A stretch of DNA of 64,000 nt from Bacteroides sp. An322 (lineage in GTDB: Bacteria; Bacteroidota; Bacteroidia; Bacteroidales; Bacteroidaceae). This document shows, in pieces, positions 32,991 through 40,750 of this stretch. Position 1 is the first letter of the stretch. Each line of letters opens with the position of its first letter. A program made the translations under genes and the position numbers. Below the pieces are notes generated by a model. The model saw only the letters and a program-made list of their open reading frames with translations. It did no database searches and had not been told where the DNA came from. The stretch lies in contig NZ_NFIN01000004.1 of NCBI RefSeq assembly GCF_002161765.1, positions 1-64,000 on the forward strand. The letters run 5' to 3'.

Positions 32991-32998
32991 TACATTTG
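32991..32998 (+). promoter_or_regulatory. -7 promoter element for the 33.0-kb gene
   Basis: TACATTTG on the plus strand matches TAnnTTTG, 30 bases upstream of the ATG at 33,028. No clear TTTG box lies 19-21 bases further upstream. The element gives the gene an origin independent of the leftward early operon. Confidence 0.5.
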
Positions 32999-33027
32999 TA
33001 GCGGCTAACTCAAACTTTATTTTGATT

Positions 33028-33360
33028 ATGAATACTGTATATGTTTATGAATCTTTTTACTCTGTCGTAATTGAGTCTAACAGGCATGATACTTGTCTTA
33101 ATGAATTCAACCGGATTAAATCGCTTGCAAAAGCTTTTAATGCTTCTATTGTCAAGGAGGCCAAATCTGCAAGAAAGGGTGATGTACTTTCTCGAAATAT
33201 CATGATCAAGTTTAAAGCCTATTCTCATGAAACTATTATTTTCAGAGAGGCATTGGACATTATAATCAGCAGTATCAACATCTGGAATCCCAGATTGAAA
33301 GCATATATCTATGACAGTTCAGTGGAGAGGACAGATGCATCTTTCGGCGTCGCTGACTAA
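33028..33360 (+). CDS. lone rightward gene inside the early region, unknown
   Basis: About 110 aa from the ATG at 33,028, beginning MNTVYVYESFYSVVIES. It is a mix of strands and helices with no known motif. It is clearly AT-richer than its GC-rich neighbours and runs against the early operon, with its own -7 element. The 3' end overlaps a convergent small gene by 42 bases. These are signs of a cargo (moron) gene expressed in the lysogen. Confidence 0.55.
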   Translation: MNTVYVYESFYSVVIESNRHDTCLNEFNRIKSLAKAFNASIVKEAKSARKGDVLSRNIMIKFKAYSHETIIFREALDIIISSINIWNPRLKAYIYDSSVERTDASFGVAD

Positions 33361-33507
33361 ATTCCACATCTCCTCTATGCTATTGTCACATAATGTAACC
33401 AAATCCGGGTGCTCTTTATGGCATTCGGATTTGGCTGTTTGTGCGTGTGCTATCATCTCGTCCAATATCCTCTCCAACTTTTTATAATCAATCTTATGCT
33501 CTTTCAT
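33319..33507 (-). CDS. small early protein
   Basis: 62 aa, helical, beginning MKEHKIDYKKLERILDEMI and ending with Cys-containing DAERCICPLH. It lies 3 bases after the stop of the BRO-like gene upstream of it. No family is recognised. Overlap with the convergent gene at its 3' end makes antisense interference possible. Confidence 0.45.
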   Translation of the reverse strand: MKEHKIDYKKLERILDEMIAHAQTAKSECHKEHPDLVTLCDNSIEEMWNLVSDAERCICPLH

Positions 33508-33510
33508 GGC

Positions 33511-34170
33511 TCATTCCTCCCATTCAATACAGAGTTGCTCGTACAGCGGTTTATCTTCTTCGTATTCCACACCGTCTTTGCGGTTGAGTTTCGCCATCTT
33601 CGTGATGGCTTCTGCTATACGGCGGCTTACCGTAGTGCCCGCCCATACCTTCATCACGTGCGCCAGCGTCACTTCGGCGGCTTTCGCCACAATCTCCAGC
33701 TCGTGGCGGCGGATGTAGGGGGTGAGGCTTTCCTTCCACTCCTTGAAGTAGGGGCGGAACTTCGGCAAGGGCAGGCGTTTGCGCTCTTCCTGCTGTCCGA
33801 CCGTGTAGCTGCCTGTGCGGCGGATGCTGGGGAGAACATCCGAAGCGACCCAGTTGACGAACCGGTCGGCTTCCGGCTTGTTGCTGCGGAACGCCAGCTT
33901 GTACAGCCCGGCTTCGTTAACCACTGTCAATGTTTGCGACCCTCCTCCACGGTCACCGGAAGAAGGGGTGAGGAAACTCCTCATCCCTTTCCACTCGTTA
34001 GGGATGTTGGCTAAAGTCTTTCCGTTCCAAGTAATGTCCAAGGCAAAAGCCACATCTTTCGCCACGAACCACGGTTCGCCGCCAATTACTTCTGTCCGGA
34101 TACTTACGTTCTCGCTCTCGTTGTAAAACACTTGCAGGTTCGCAGCCTGCTGATGGGTTGATTCTTTCAT
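33511..34170 (-). CDS. BRO-N antirepressor-type protein
   Basis: 219 aa. The N-terminal 120 residues carry the Bro-N domain: IRTEVIGGEPWFVAKDVAFAL, then LTVVNEAGLYKLAFRSNKPEADRFVNWV and LPSIRRTGSY. This domain binds DNA and is found in phage antirepressors. The C-terminal third is a different helical domain with an AAEVTLAHVMKVWAG helix-turn-helix-like stretch. It lies near the repressor and may relieve or tune repression. Confidence 0.8.
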   Translation of the reverse strand: MKESTHQQAANLQVFYNESENVSIRTEVIGGEPWFVAKDVAFALDITWNGKTLANIPNEWKGMRSFLTPSSGDRGGGSQTLTVVNEAGLYKLAFRSNKPEADRFVNWVASDVLPSIRRTGSYTVGQQEERKRLPLPKFRPYFKEWKESLTPYIRRHELEIVAKAAEVTLAHVMKVWAGTTVSRRIAEAITKMAKLNRKDGVEYEEDKPLYEQLCIEWEE

Positions 34171-34214
34171 ACCTATACCTTGTTTTAAATGGTTTTCAAA
34201 TGGGGTTTAAATCA

Positions 34215-34433
34215 TTAGTCAGATTGAGATGGTTGGTTATCCGTACCAAGCCCTTCCTTCATTGTTTTCGCTCCCTGCAGCACGCCGCCCATTTCGAGGG
34301 CAGCCTTGCGGATCATGTTCGCCGTGTTGCTCCGTGTGCGGAACTTCAAGGCTTCTTTTACGGTTATCACACTCACGCCGAACTTTTCGGCAAGTTTACG
34401 GCGACCGCCGTATTGCATCAGTATTTCTGCCAT
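34215..34433 (-). CDS. small HTH protein, Ner-like
   Basis: 72 aa, with an HTH in residues 11-32 (RKLAEKFGVSVITVKEALKF). In Mu, the small regulator Ner sits in the same place, right behind the early promoter, and shuts down repressor and early transcription. The function here is inferred from place and size. The C-terminus is polar and probably unstructured. Confidence 0.55.
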   Translation of the reverse strand: MAEILMQYGGRRKLAEKFGVSVITVKEALKFRTRSNTANMIRKAALEMGGVLQGAKTMKEGLGTDNQPSQSD

Positions 34434-34458
34434 ATCACTATTGTTTTTAATTGATTAT

Positions 34459-34665
34459 TTAATCCAGTTCTATATCAATTACATCCAAGAGGTTATCGGT
34501 ACGCATACTATTGATTACGAGCATGGCTCTTTTGATACCGTTGTCCTTTATCCATTGCCGTGCCTTGTTGATGGCTGCCTGCTTGCTGCTGCCATCCGGA
34601 ATCGCCGCACCCAAATCCTGATGTCTCTCATCTTCCAATTCAAACCAATATCTTTTCATATCCAT
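34459..34665 (-). CDS. small early protein of unknown function
   Basis: 68 aa beginning MDMKRYWFELEDERHQDLG and ending in an acidic strand region DVIDIELD. It is the first gene transcribed from the early promoter. No family is recognised. The leader before it contains the early promoter and its operator. Confidence 0.5.
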   Translation of the reverse strand: MDMKRYWFELEDERHQDLGAAIPDGSSKQAAINKARQWIKDNGIKRAMLVINSMRTDNLLDVIDIELD

Positions 34666-34723
34666 TGTTTTTTTAAAGTTATTAATTATCTTTGTCCGTA
34701 TCTTTTAGTTTTAAATGATGCTG

Positions 34724-34755
34724 CAAATATATAGACTATTGTCTATTTAAACAAA
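34724..34755 (-). promoter_or_regulatory. early promoter with embedded repressor operator
   Basis: On the minus strand TTTG (34,752-34,755) and TATATTTG (34,724-34,731) are 20 bases apart, an ideal Bacteroides promoter. The palindrome ATAGAC-tatt-GTCTAT occupies 34,731-34,746, filling the spacer, so bound repressor would block RNA polymerase. A related half site TCGACAAT is at 34,763-34,770. This is the expected lysis-lysogeny switch. Confidence 0.7.
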
Positions 34756-34782
34756 TAATTTATCGACAATTTTCTGTTAAAA

Positions 34783-35454
34783 ATGAAAGCGATTGAAAGA
34801 TTATACGAATATTTGGATTATAAAAAGCTGAAACCTACTGCATTAGAAAAAGAAATAGGTTTATCCAATGGTTATATTAGCGTTCAGAAGAAACGAAATG
34901 CTGATATGGGTGAAGGCGCATTGAATAAAATAATAGACTATTGTCGAGATATTAATCCACTTTGGCTTCTCACCGGCGAAGGCAATATGCTTCGTGCGGA
35001 CAAGGGCGAAAAAAAGAAAGAAGGGGATATACCGGTAGCCCGTCCGGCTTCATCGCCCATGGAAGGCATCCCCTTGATTCCGGTCAGCGCGATGGCTGGG
35101 GTCTTTGCAGGCGAACAGACCGTGCTGGAGTACGAGTGCGAACGCTTTGTCATCCCTACGTTCAAGGGAGCGGAATTCCTCATCAGCGTGAAGGGCAGCA
35201 GCATGTATCCCAAGTATAACAGCGGCGACATCGTGGCATGCAAGCGCCTGCCGATGAGCGACATCTTCTTCCAGTGGAACAAGGTGTATGTGCTCGACAC
35301 GGATCAAGGCCCGCTTATCAAACGCATAAAGCCCGGATCGGACAAGGAACACGTCCTCATCGTGTCGGACAACGAGCGGTACGAGCCTTTCGAGCTGCCG
35401 CTGGACAGAATCCACCACGTGGCACTGGTCATCGGAGTGATACGGCTGGAGTAA
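34783..35454 (+). CDS. CI/LexA-type phage repressor with S24 peptidase domain
   Basis: 223 aa. The N-terminal HTH (ALEKEIGLSNGYISVQ) is followed by a linker and, from about residue 100, the S24 domain. VSAMAGVFAG marks the cleavage region (Ala-Gly), the catalytic Ser is in VKGSSMYP near 145, and the Lys is in GPLIKRIKP near 183. It should hold the lysogen and self-cleave on the SOS signal. Mu itself uses a different repressor type, so this is a lambda-type switch on a Mu-type phage. A second operator copy lies inside the gene. Confidence 0.9.
   Translation: MKAIERLYEYLDYKKLKPTALEKEIGLSNGYISVQKKRNADMGEGALNKIIDYCRDINPLWLLTGEGNMLRADKGEKKKEGDIPVARPASSPMEGIPLIPVSAMAGVFAGEQTVLEYECERFVIPTFKGAEFLISVKGSSMYPKYNSGDIVACKRLPMSDIFFQWNKVYVLDTDQGPLIKRIKPGSDKEHVLIVSDNERYEPFELPLDRIHHVALVIGVIRLE
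34933..34947. promoter_or_regulatory. operator-like repeat inside the repressor gene
   Basis: ATAGACTATTGTC is repeated exactly from the early-promoter operator, about 200 bases away, and continues GA so that it also covers the complement of the TCGACAAT half site. It may allow looping between sites or autoregulation of the repressor. Confidence 0.5.
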
Positions 35455-35486
35455 CCGCTTTAAACCATATTTAAAAACTGATTTAT

Positions 35487-35942
35487 ATGAATAGTATGGA
35501 AATAGAATTATCTGATATATTGTCAATTGCTGCCATTATCGGTAGCATATACACCTATTTTAGAACCAAAAAGAAAATTGACAAGCAACAACTGGCTATT
35601 AATGAATATACGATAGAGAAAAACAAGAAAGAGAAGCAAGAATCATTACGTGCTAATTTAAGAGCATTTCGTGATAAAGGACAGAACCGTCTGGTAATAC
35701 AGAATATTGGCCAGAATACAGCGAGGAACATCCGCATTGAATATAACAACCTTAATCAGGAAAATGGCTTTTTTGTTTTTGATTATGGGAAATTCCCATA
35801 TCCCATACTAAATCCGGCAGATGATATAAAAATACAATGCCAGCTTTGCGCACAAGTCAAAAGCATTCCTATCATTACATTAATATGGGATGATGAGAGT
35901 GGGAACAACCAAAAGAAAGAGCAACCTATTGACTTAAATTAG
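35487..35942 (+). CDS. membrane-anchored protein expressed with the repressor
   Basis: 151 aa. One N-terminal membrane helix (ILSIAAIIGSIYTYF) is followed by a charged coil of about 40 residues rich in Lys and Gln, and then a strand-rich domain (RLVIQNIGQNTARNIRIEY). The C-terminus is acidic. It lies 32 bases behind the repressor, is AT-rich, and is probably expressed in the lysogen. A superinfection-exclusion or host-fitness role is possible, but no family is recognised. Confidence 0.6.
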   Translation: MNSMEIELSDILSIAAIIGSIYTYFRTKKKIDKQQLAINEYTIEKNKKEKQESLRANLRAFRDKGQNRLVIQNIGQNTARNIRIEYNNLNQENGFFVFDYGKFPYPILNPADDIKIQCQLCAQVKSIPIITLIWDDESGNNQKKEQPIDLN

Positions 35943-36147
35943 CCAGTTTTTCAGCCATTTCTTTATTTTCTTTTTTCAGTTCGACAATACCCGTATAAAT
36001 GGCTTTCAACACCTCAGAATGAGGCTCTGGGCAGAATGGATTAATTTGCAGATCTGTATTCAGCAAGACCAAAATCGTCCCCATCGCATCCCGAAGTCTG
36101 GCTACTTCCAAATGTTCATCTAAAATGGTTTTAATAATATTTCCCAT
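35926..36147 (-). CDS. small helical protein
   Basis: 73 aa, beginning MGNIIKTILDEHLEVARLRDAM and ending with the coil KKENKEMAEKLANLSQ. It is convergent with the previous gene and overlaps it by 17 bases. No family is recognised; it may be a small regulator. It is followed on the right by a terminator-like hairpin. Confidence 0.45.
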   Translation of the reverse strand: MGNIIKTILDEHLEVARLRDAMGTILVLLNTDLQINPFCPEPHSEVLKAIYTGIVELKKENKEMAEKLANLSQ

Positions 36148-36162
36148 ACTTCTGAAAATTAA

Positions 36163-36185
36163 GCTCCCGGACTTTCACCGGGAGC
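36163..36185. terminator. 8-bp hairpin, terminator-like
   Basis: GCTCCCGG and CCGGGAGC arms are separated by 7 bases and followed on the plus strand by GTTTCC. On the minus strand an A-rich stretch becomes a T-rich tract after the hairpin, so it may work in both directions. Confidence 0.5.
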
Positions 36186-36269
36186 GTTTCCTGACTAATA
36201 CCTAATGAAAACCACTAAAGCACCTGTCGCGGCTGGCAGGGCAGATGCTTTAAAACAAAACAAGGATTG

Positions 36270-36349
36270 GAGCAGAAAGCGGATTCGAACCGCTAACAAT
36301 TCCGCCGGATTCGCACGGCGGAGCGGACTACCCATTGTCCTATTCTGCC
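36270..36349 (-). tRNA. tRNA-like gene with unusual anticodon arm (isotype unclear)
   Basis: The 7-bp acceptor stem GGCAGAA/TTCTGCT (first pair G-T), the D-arm GGAC...GTCC with GGG in its loop and the T-arm with loop TTCGAAT are all sound. A CCA-like end is encoded at 36,268-36,270. The anticodon arm is abnormal: a 7-bp stem TCCGCCG/CGGCGGA encloses an 8-base loop TGCGAATC instead of 5 bp and 7 bases, giving 80 bases in total. No standard anticodon can be placed with confidence; an Arg-like GCG is one option. It may be a degenerate host tRNA or a phage-borne tRNA-like element. Confidence 0.6.
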
Positions 36350-36559
36350 ACATTTGCGCCACACACACGCTTTTTCGACGCTAATATACAGCTATTTCGC
36401 AAATTACGCACTATATATCAATGGTTTACACAGGAATTACACCGACAAACATAGCGGAAAACATAATACTATCCCCCTCTAAATAACGGTAAACCGCATC
36501 CAAAACGCCACTTTAAAAGCAATCTCACACTATCCACACACGTTAAATCCGTTTAAAAA

Positions 36560-36640
36560 GGTATCCCCAACTTTTTATTTTAAGCGCATTTTCAGGAATC
36601 AGGGGTATCCCCAACTGGTATCCCCAAAGGTATCCCCAAC
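36560..36640 (+). repeat. four copies of GGTATCCCCAA
   Basis: Copies start at 36,560, 36,604, 36,617 and 36,629. The last three are spaced 12-13 bases, about one helix turn each, so proteins bound to them would sit on one face of the DNA. They may be transposase, repressor or replication-protein sites, or the leader of a lost integrase gene. Confidence 0.6.
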
Positions 36641-36731
36641 TATGTTTTTAACATTTCAGGAGCATAAAGAAACATCCGGCAAAACAGCCCCCTAAAACAT
36701 CACTTAAACAGACTTCTAAACAAAAAGAAAT

Positions 36732-36777
36732 CCCTCAGAACAGCCGTAAATTCGCGTTTACAGCCTATTCTGAGGGC
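36732..36777. terminator. branched hairpin terminator
   Basis: CCCTCAGAA pairs with TTCTGAGGG (one bulged base), and a second stem GTAAA/TTTAC is inside. A T-run follows on the plus strand and an A-rich side gives a T-tract on the minus strand, so it may work in both directions. Confidence 0.6.
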
Positions 36778-37017
36778 TTTTAAGGCATATTTCAACCCCA
36801 ATGTAAAGAGAATGTATCAAAAGCCGGATTTAGAGCGTTTAGATGTAACGCCAATGTAAAGCAATGTCACATTTTGTTTTATATTCCCCATTTAATCAAT
36901 TACATCATAAATCGCTGATAATAAAAGAATAACGATTGTTTTATCGCCGTCCGTTTATACACAAATCGTTCTGTGCCCCTTACACATAGTTTCGTATCTA
37001 AATGGAAAAAGAATAAA

Positions 37018-37875
37018 ATGATGAAGAATTTAATTTGTAAAATCGGGCTGCTGTGTGCAGTGTTATTGGGAATCATAGATACGAGCTTTGCTCAATCTTT
37101 TTCTGTGCAACGTGTAGGTGATGGGAAACAAGCCATTATTCTGATTCCAGGTTTCGCGTGTTCTGGTGAAGTATGGGAACAGACGGTTGATAGCTTACAA
37201 AACAATTACAGTTGTTACATTCTAACGATGCCTGGATTTGCAGGTATTCCTCCCGAAAAGAATCCGTCCTTTGATAGTTGGGCAAAACAGATTATTGGGT
37301 TCATTCAAAAAGAAAATATAAAAAATCCTATACTCATAGGTCATAGTATGGGCGGTGGCTTAGCTCTTTATATAGCATCAAGCCAGCCAAATTTAGTCAA
37401 AGGCATTGTCGTTGTAGATGCACTTCCTTGTTTGGCGGCTCTTTATAATCCCGATTTTCAGAGTAAAAAGATTGCTCCCGAAGAGTTCAACGAGTTTGAA
37501 TCTCAAATGCGCAAGATAGATGAGGGGCAATTTTACAGGCAAGCCTATATCAGCGCAACATCGCTTACGAGCGATTCGCTTCGGTATGACAATCTCGTCA
37601 AATGGAGCTTGTCATCTGACAGAACGACTTATGCCCATATGTATTATGAGTATTCCAACATAGATTTAAGACCCATTATACCAAACATTTCCGTTTCAAC
37701 ATTAGTTTTGTTGGAGTATCCTTTTAAGAAAATAGCTCCTATGATTGAGCAACAGTTTGGCAATCTGCCGAACATCCGGTTGGAATACGCGAATAAAGGA
37801 TTGCATTTCATTATGTTTGATGACTGGGAATGGTATATACAACAGATTATGGACTTTTTAAATGACAGACCGTGA
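37018..37875 (+). CDS. secreted alpha/beta hydrolase
   Basis: 285 aa from the ATG at 37,018, with a signal peptide ending in SFAQ. The nucleophile elbow is GHSMGGG near residue 108, the oxyanion loop is LIPGFACSG near 43, and the catalytic His is in NKGLHFIMF near 263. The substrate is not known. The gene overlaps the sigma-factor gene by 4 bases, so the hydrolase, ECF sigma factor and membrane protein form one operon, perhaps a stress-response unit. Confidence 0.8.
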   Translation: MMKNLICKIGLLCAVLLGIIDTSFAQSFSVQRVGDGKQAIILIPGFACSGEVWEQTVDSLQNNYSCYILTMPGFAGIPPEKNPSFDSWAKQIIGFIQKENIKNPILIGHSMGGGLALYIASSQPNLVKGIVVVDALPCLAALYNPDFQSKKIAPEEFNEFESQMRKIDEGQFYRQAYISATSLTSDSLRYDNLVKWSLSSDRTTYAHMYYEYSNIDLRPIIPNISVSTLVLLEYPFKKIAPMIEQQFGNLPNIRLEYANKGLHFIMFDDWEWYIQQIMDFLNDRP

Positions 37876-38342
37876 GTTTCGAGTATTTATATAAGGTCTA
37901 TTGGGATAAGGTCTTCCGATTATGTATGGGCTATTTCAATGATTATTCTTTGGCGCAAGACTTGGCACAAGATGTCTTTGTCCGTGTGTGGCAATATCTT
38001 CCCACTTTCAAAGGTGAATCATCCGTAGGAACGTGGATTTTTCGTATTGCCACAAACATTTGTTTGCGCCAAAGAGAGCGTCAGAATCGTATTTCTCAAA
38101 CAGAAGTCCCATTGAACCTGTTTGCTAAAGAGCCGAGCGATAATTCATTACAGGTGAAAATTCTGTATGAAGCCATAGCCGAGCTTCCGGAAATGGACCG
38201 CTTGGTTATTTCACTTTATCTCGAAGAGTTGAAACAAGCGGAAATAGCTCAAATCACAGGCCTGTCGGAAGCAAATGTACGTGTAAAGATACACCGGATA
38301 AAATCCACATTAGCAAAAAAAATACGTAATAATGATGAATGA
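37872..38342 (+). CDS. ECF-type RNA polymerase sigma factor
   Basis: 156 aa starting with GTG. Region 2 shows YNDYSLAQDLAQDVFVRVWQ-like helices and GTWIFRIATN near residue 55; region 4 shows LPEMDRLVISLYLEELKQAEIAQITGLSEANVRVKIHR. Such factors redirect RNA polymerase upon an envelope signal. The next gene probably encodes its membrane partner. Confidence 0.92.
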   Translation: MSFEYLYKVYWDKVFRLCMGYFNDYSLAQDLAQDVFVRVWQYLPTFKGESSVGTWIFRIATNICLRQRERQNRISQTEVPLNLFAKEPSDNSLQVKILYEAIAELPEMDRLVISLYLEELKQAEIAQITGLSEANVRVKIHRIKSTLAKKIRNNDE

Positions 38343-38922
38343 TATAGATATAAAATCCTTATGGAAAGGACAGCAGGCACCTGCTGCAGATTTGTCTGCC
38401 ATACGCAAAAAGATAAAATGTTTCAGATTACGCAGAATCGGAGAGGCTTATGCCGTCATTACGCTTATGATATTAGCCATTGTCTTTGGAGCGGTTATCT
38501 GGATATGTTGGACACCCTTGCTGACGGTCACCAAAGTGGGCATTACTTTGTTGTCCATAGGCTTTATGCTGCCGGCTTTATCCTACGGCAGACTTCTTCG
38601 GCTTTATTATGGACTGAAAATTGATAGTACCAATATTGACTATATAGATAATCTTTTAAGAATAAAAAAGCGAGAATACAGACAGCAGCATCTTATCTTG
38701 AACTTATATTTTTTCTTTTTGTCAATTGGTTTTGCACTCTATGGATATGAATATACATTTTTCCATTCATTTTATTGGGGGATAATTGCCTATTCTATTC
38801 TGTTGCTGTGGATTGCTCTAAACTGGTTTGTGTTCCGACCGCGTATAATAAGAAAACGCAATCACAAGTTCTACGACTTTATGAGATACATTGAAAGTCA
38901 TAGGGAACAGCTATTAGAATAG
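38332..38922 (+). CDS. membrane protein, probable partner of the sigma factor
   Basis: 196 aa. The first 30 residues are soluble (DIKSLWKGQQAPAADLSAI), followed by four hydrophobic helices (about 37-57, 63-80, 118-135 and 141-165). The gene overlaps the sigma gene by 11 bases. This N-terminal soluble plus membrane design is common for anti-sigma proteins in Bacteroidales, but no zinc motif is present, so the role rests on context. Confidence 0.65.
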   Translation: MMNDIDIKSLWKGQQAPAADLSAIRKKIKCFRLRRIGEAYAVITLMILAIVFGAVIWICWTPLLTVTKVGITLLSIGFMLPALSYGRLLRLYYGLKIDSTNIDYIDNLLRIKKREYRQQHLILNLYFFFLSIGFALYGYEYTFFHSFYWGIIAYSILLLWIALNWFVFRPRIIRKRNHKFYDFMRYIESHREQLLE

Positions 38923-39224
38923 TTATTGTCTTTGGGGGCAAACAAATAAAAAGACAGATACTTTCCCATTGACTTTGCTGGACGTAAATTTGTAATGTAA
39001 TGAAAACAGTGTGAGCCAACTATGCCACGTCTAAGTGAAGGTCGTAGGAAACCTTTGATGCAGATGTAATAATAGCATTCCAAGCTATATGCGTGAGAAC
39101 CATATACTATCTCTTGCATCAGTATGAAAATTTCCTACATCTTCACTTACAAGATAAACATTATATTTCTTCTTTTTTCTTATGTCGTGGAAAAGATTAC
39201 CCCAATTCGAAATATAGAACGGAA
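38923..39224. other. non-coding stretch with long imperfect inverted repeat
   Basis: No gene is seen. Bases 39,032-39,068 (TAAGTGAAG...GTAGGAAA...GATGCA) are complementary, with small gaps, to 39,108-39,149. Between them lies a small hairpin around AGCTATATGC...ATACT with an internal GAGAACC, which faintly resembles domain V of group II introns. It may be the relic of an intron or another mobile element. Strand and function are unknown. Confidence 0.45.
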
Positions 39225-39930
39225 TTATAACTTGAATCCTCTACTTTTTCTTGGCTCTTCCGCTGACTGCCGCAAACCTTGCCGAAGTTTCTCCCATTGT
39301 TCTTTGAACCATTCGCCAATCGGTTGCTTGTTGATTGTCAATACCAGTTTGCTGCCATCGGTCGGATTCTTTTCCACCTTGAAAACATCATTCTTGATAT
39401 CAAACTTCCGCCTGTGTTCTTCAGAATAAATCCTGCCGTTGCACCTGATAGCCTCTTTCTTTGTCAGGAGGCTCTCTATCATTTCTTTGGTGAAGCCGAT
39501 GGCTGCGCACAGCTTTTCCATTCTCAACATCTCCCTGAGCATCGGAAACCATTTTAACGCCTTTTCAAGAATAGCATTCAGCCGTGATATTTCCTTGTCT
39601 TTGGCTTCAAGCTCCTGATTGTGTATTCCTTGCAGATTACGTATATGCCTGCCGTGCTGTTCCTGCATGTGCCGCATTTGGGCTTTCAAGTCATCAATTC
39701 CTTTGTCCCGTTTAGCGATTTCCTGACGCAATTCTTCATTGGATAGTTCCAGTTTCTTCATTTTTCCGCTGCCGAAAAGAGAACCTACTCCGCTTACTAT
39801 GACCGTTGCTGCATCGGTGGCTGCGCCTTTGAGCTTGTCCGTGCGTATTTCCGATTTCACCTGACGGAGTTCCTGTTCGGCAAGGTTTACCTGCTGTTCC
39901 TTATGCCGCTTGGCGACTTCAATGCAAGGG
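39225..39930 (-). pseudogene. truncated mobilization (mob/relaxase) gene, C-terminal part
   Basis: About 235 codons are intact, from a broken 5' end near 39,930. The protein part is a long coiled coil (EELRQEIAKRDKGIDDLKAQMRHMQ...) followed by a conserved end with KAIRCNGRIYSEEHRRKF-like sequence and QWEKLRQGLRQSAEEP. This is the C-terminal half of a Bacteroides MobV/Pre-type mobilization protein. The relaxase domain and start codon are missing; the sequence joins another truncated gene at about 39,925. Confidence 0.65.
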
Positions 39931-40354
39931 CGATGTCCGCGAAGTGGCACGGGTGCAGGCCGTGATGCTCGCCCTGACGGACACGCTCCGCCAACGGGAA
40001 CGGACCGAGGACGCATTGGAATGGTCGGCAATTTATGAGAGCGAGGAAAAGGACGCGCGGATAAAGGAAGAACAACAGGAAAGCCGCTTGGCGTGGACGG
40101 TGGCGGGCTTTGTCGGCGTGTTGCTCGTCATCAGCGGATGCTTCACTGTAGCCATTGCCCGAAAGAAACGGGAAATATCCTTGAAAAACGACACGCTGAC
40201 CGCTAACCTCAATGAAATGACCGATTTCAGAAAAGCGTTCTTCCGTAAGCTGGAAGAAGTTATCGCCTTGCAGAAACAAGTGAAACAACTGTCTTCCCGC
40301 TTGCCAGTGGAAGAAAAACAGAAACCGAAACAAATTCCGGTGCAGAATCAATGA
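39920..40354 (+). pseudogene. truncated membrane sensor fragment
   Basis: From about 39,920 the plus frame reads GDVREVARVQAVMLALTDTL, then a helical part, one membrane helix (WTVAGFVGVLLVISGCFTVAIA) and a coiled coil (EEVIALQKQVKQLSSRL). It looks like the end of a TPR-type membrane regulator of the kind that in Bacteroides carries an AraC-type output domain. The N-terminal sensor is missing and the border with the mob fragment is abrupt. It overlaps the AraC gene by 4 bases, so the two halves were probably one system. Confidence 0.55.
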
Positions 40355-40746
40355 CAGTACCGGACGTGCAACCGGAAAAGGATAATCTAACAGACGACCG
40401 CCGGCTGTTCGACCGCATCCAATATGAAATCGAAAAGCGGGAACTTTTCCTGCTAAAGGACTTCGACAAGGAAGCGTTTGCCAAGGAAATGAACATCTCC
40501 CCGCACAAGATGGGAAAGTTGTTCACCGTATTCGCCAAAAAGTCCATGTCCGACTACCTGCATGACCTCCGCCTTTCATACGCCTTAACCCTTCTGCACG
40601 ATTATCCCAACTGGACGATGGATGCTGTAGCGGAAAAATGCGGTATGTCATTGCGTACCTTCCACAGGCTTTTCACTAAAAAATTCAGTATGACTCCCCA
40701 AGCTTACAGGGAAAATGATATAAAAAACGAAAAATATAGGAGATAG
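40351..40746 (+). CDS. AraC-family DNA-binding protein
   Basis: 131 aa. The second half is a typical AraC domain: ISPHKMGKLFTVFAKKSMSDYLHDLRLSYALTLL, then the second HTH MDAVAEKCGMSLRTFHRLFTKKFSMTPQAYR. The N-terminal 40 residues are charged. It lies directly behind the truncated sensor and may be functional on its own, since the DNA-binding part is complete. It is followed after 4 bases by the HU gene. Confidence 0.8.
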   Translation: MTVPDVQPEKDNLTDDRRLFDRIQYEIEKRELFLLKDFDKEAFAKEMNISPHKMGKLFTVFAKKSMSDYLHDLRLSYALTLLHDYPNWTMDAVAEKCGMSLRTFHRLFTKKFSMTPQAYRENDIKNEKYRR

Positions 40747-40750
40747 CATT

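Larger units (their letters stand above)
36350..37017. other. long non-coding right flank of the prophage
   Basis: No gene is seen in about 670 bases. The stretch holds four GGTATCCCCAA repeats (36,560-36,640), a long terminator-like hairpin (36,732-36,777), two CAATGTAAAG repeats near 36,800 and 36,860, and CACAAATCG...TGTG near 36,960, which resembles motifs at the left end. The junction between prophage and host must lie in or before this stretch, but it could not be fixed. Confidence 0.5.

Noticed and set aside
36560-36640. CRISPR array
   Set aside because: Repeats are 11-12 bases without spacers of constant length, and no cas gene is present.
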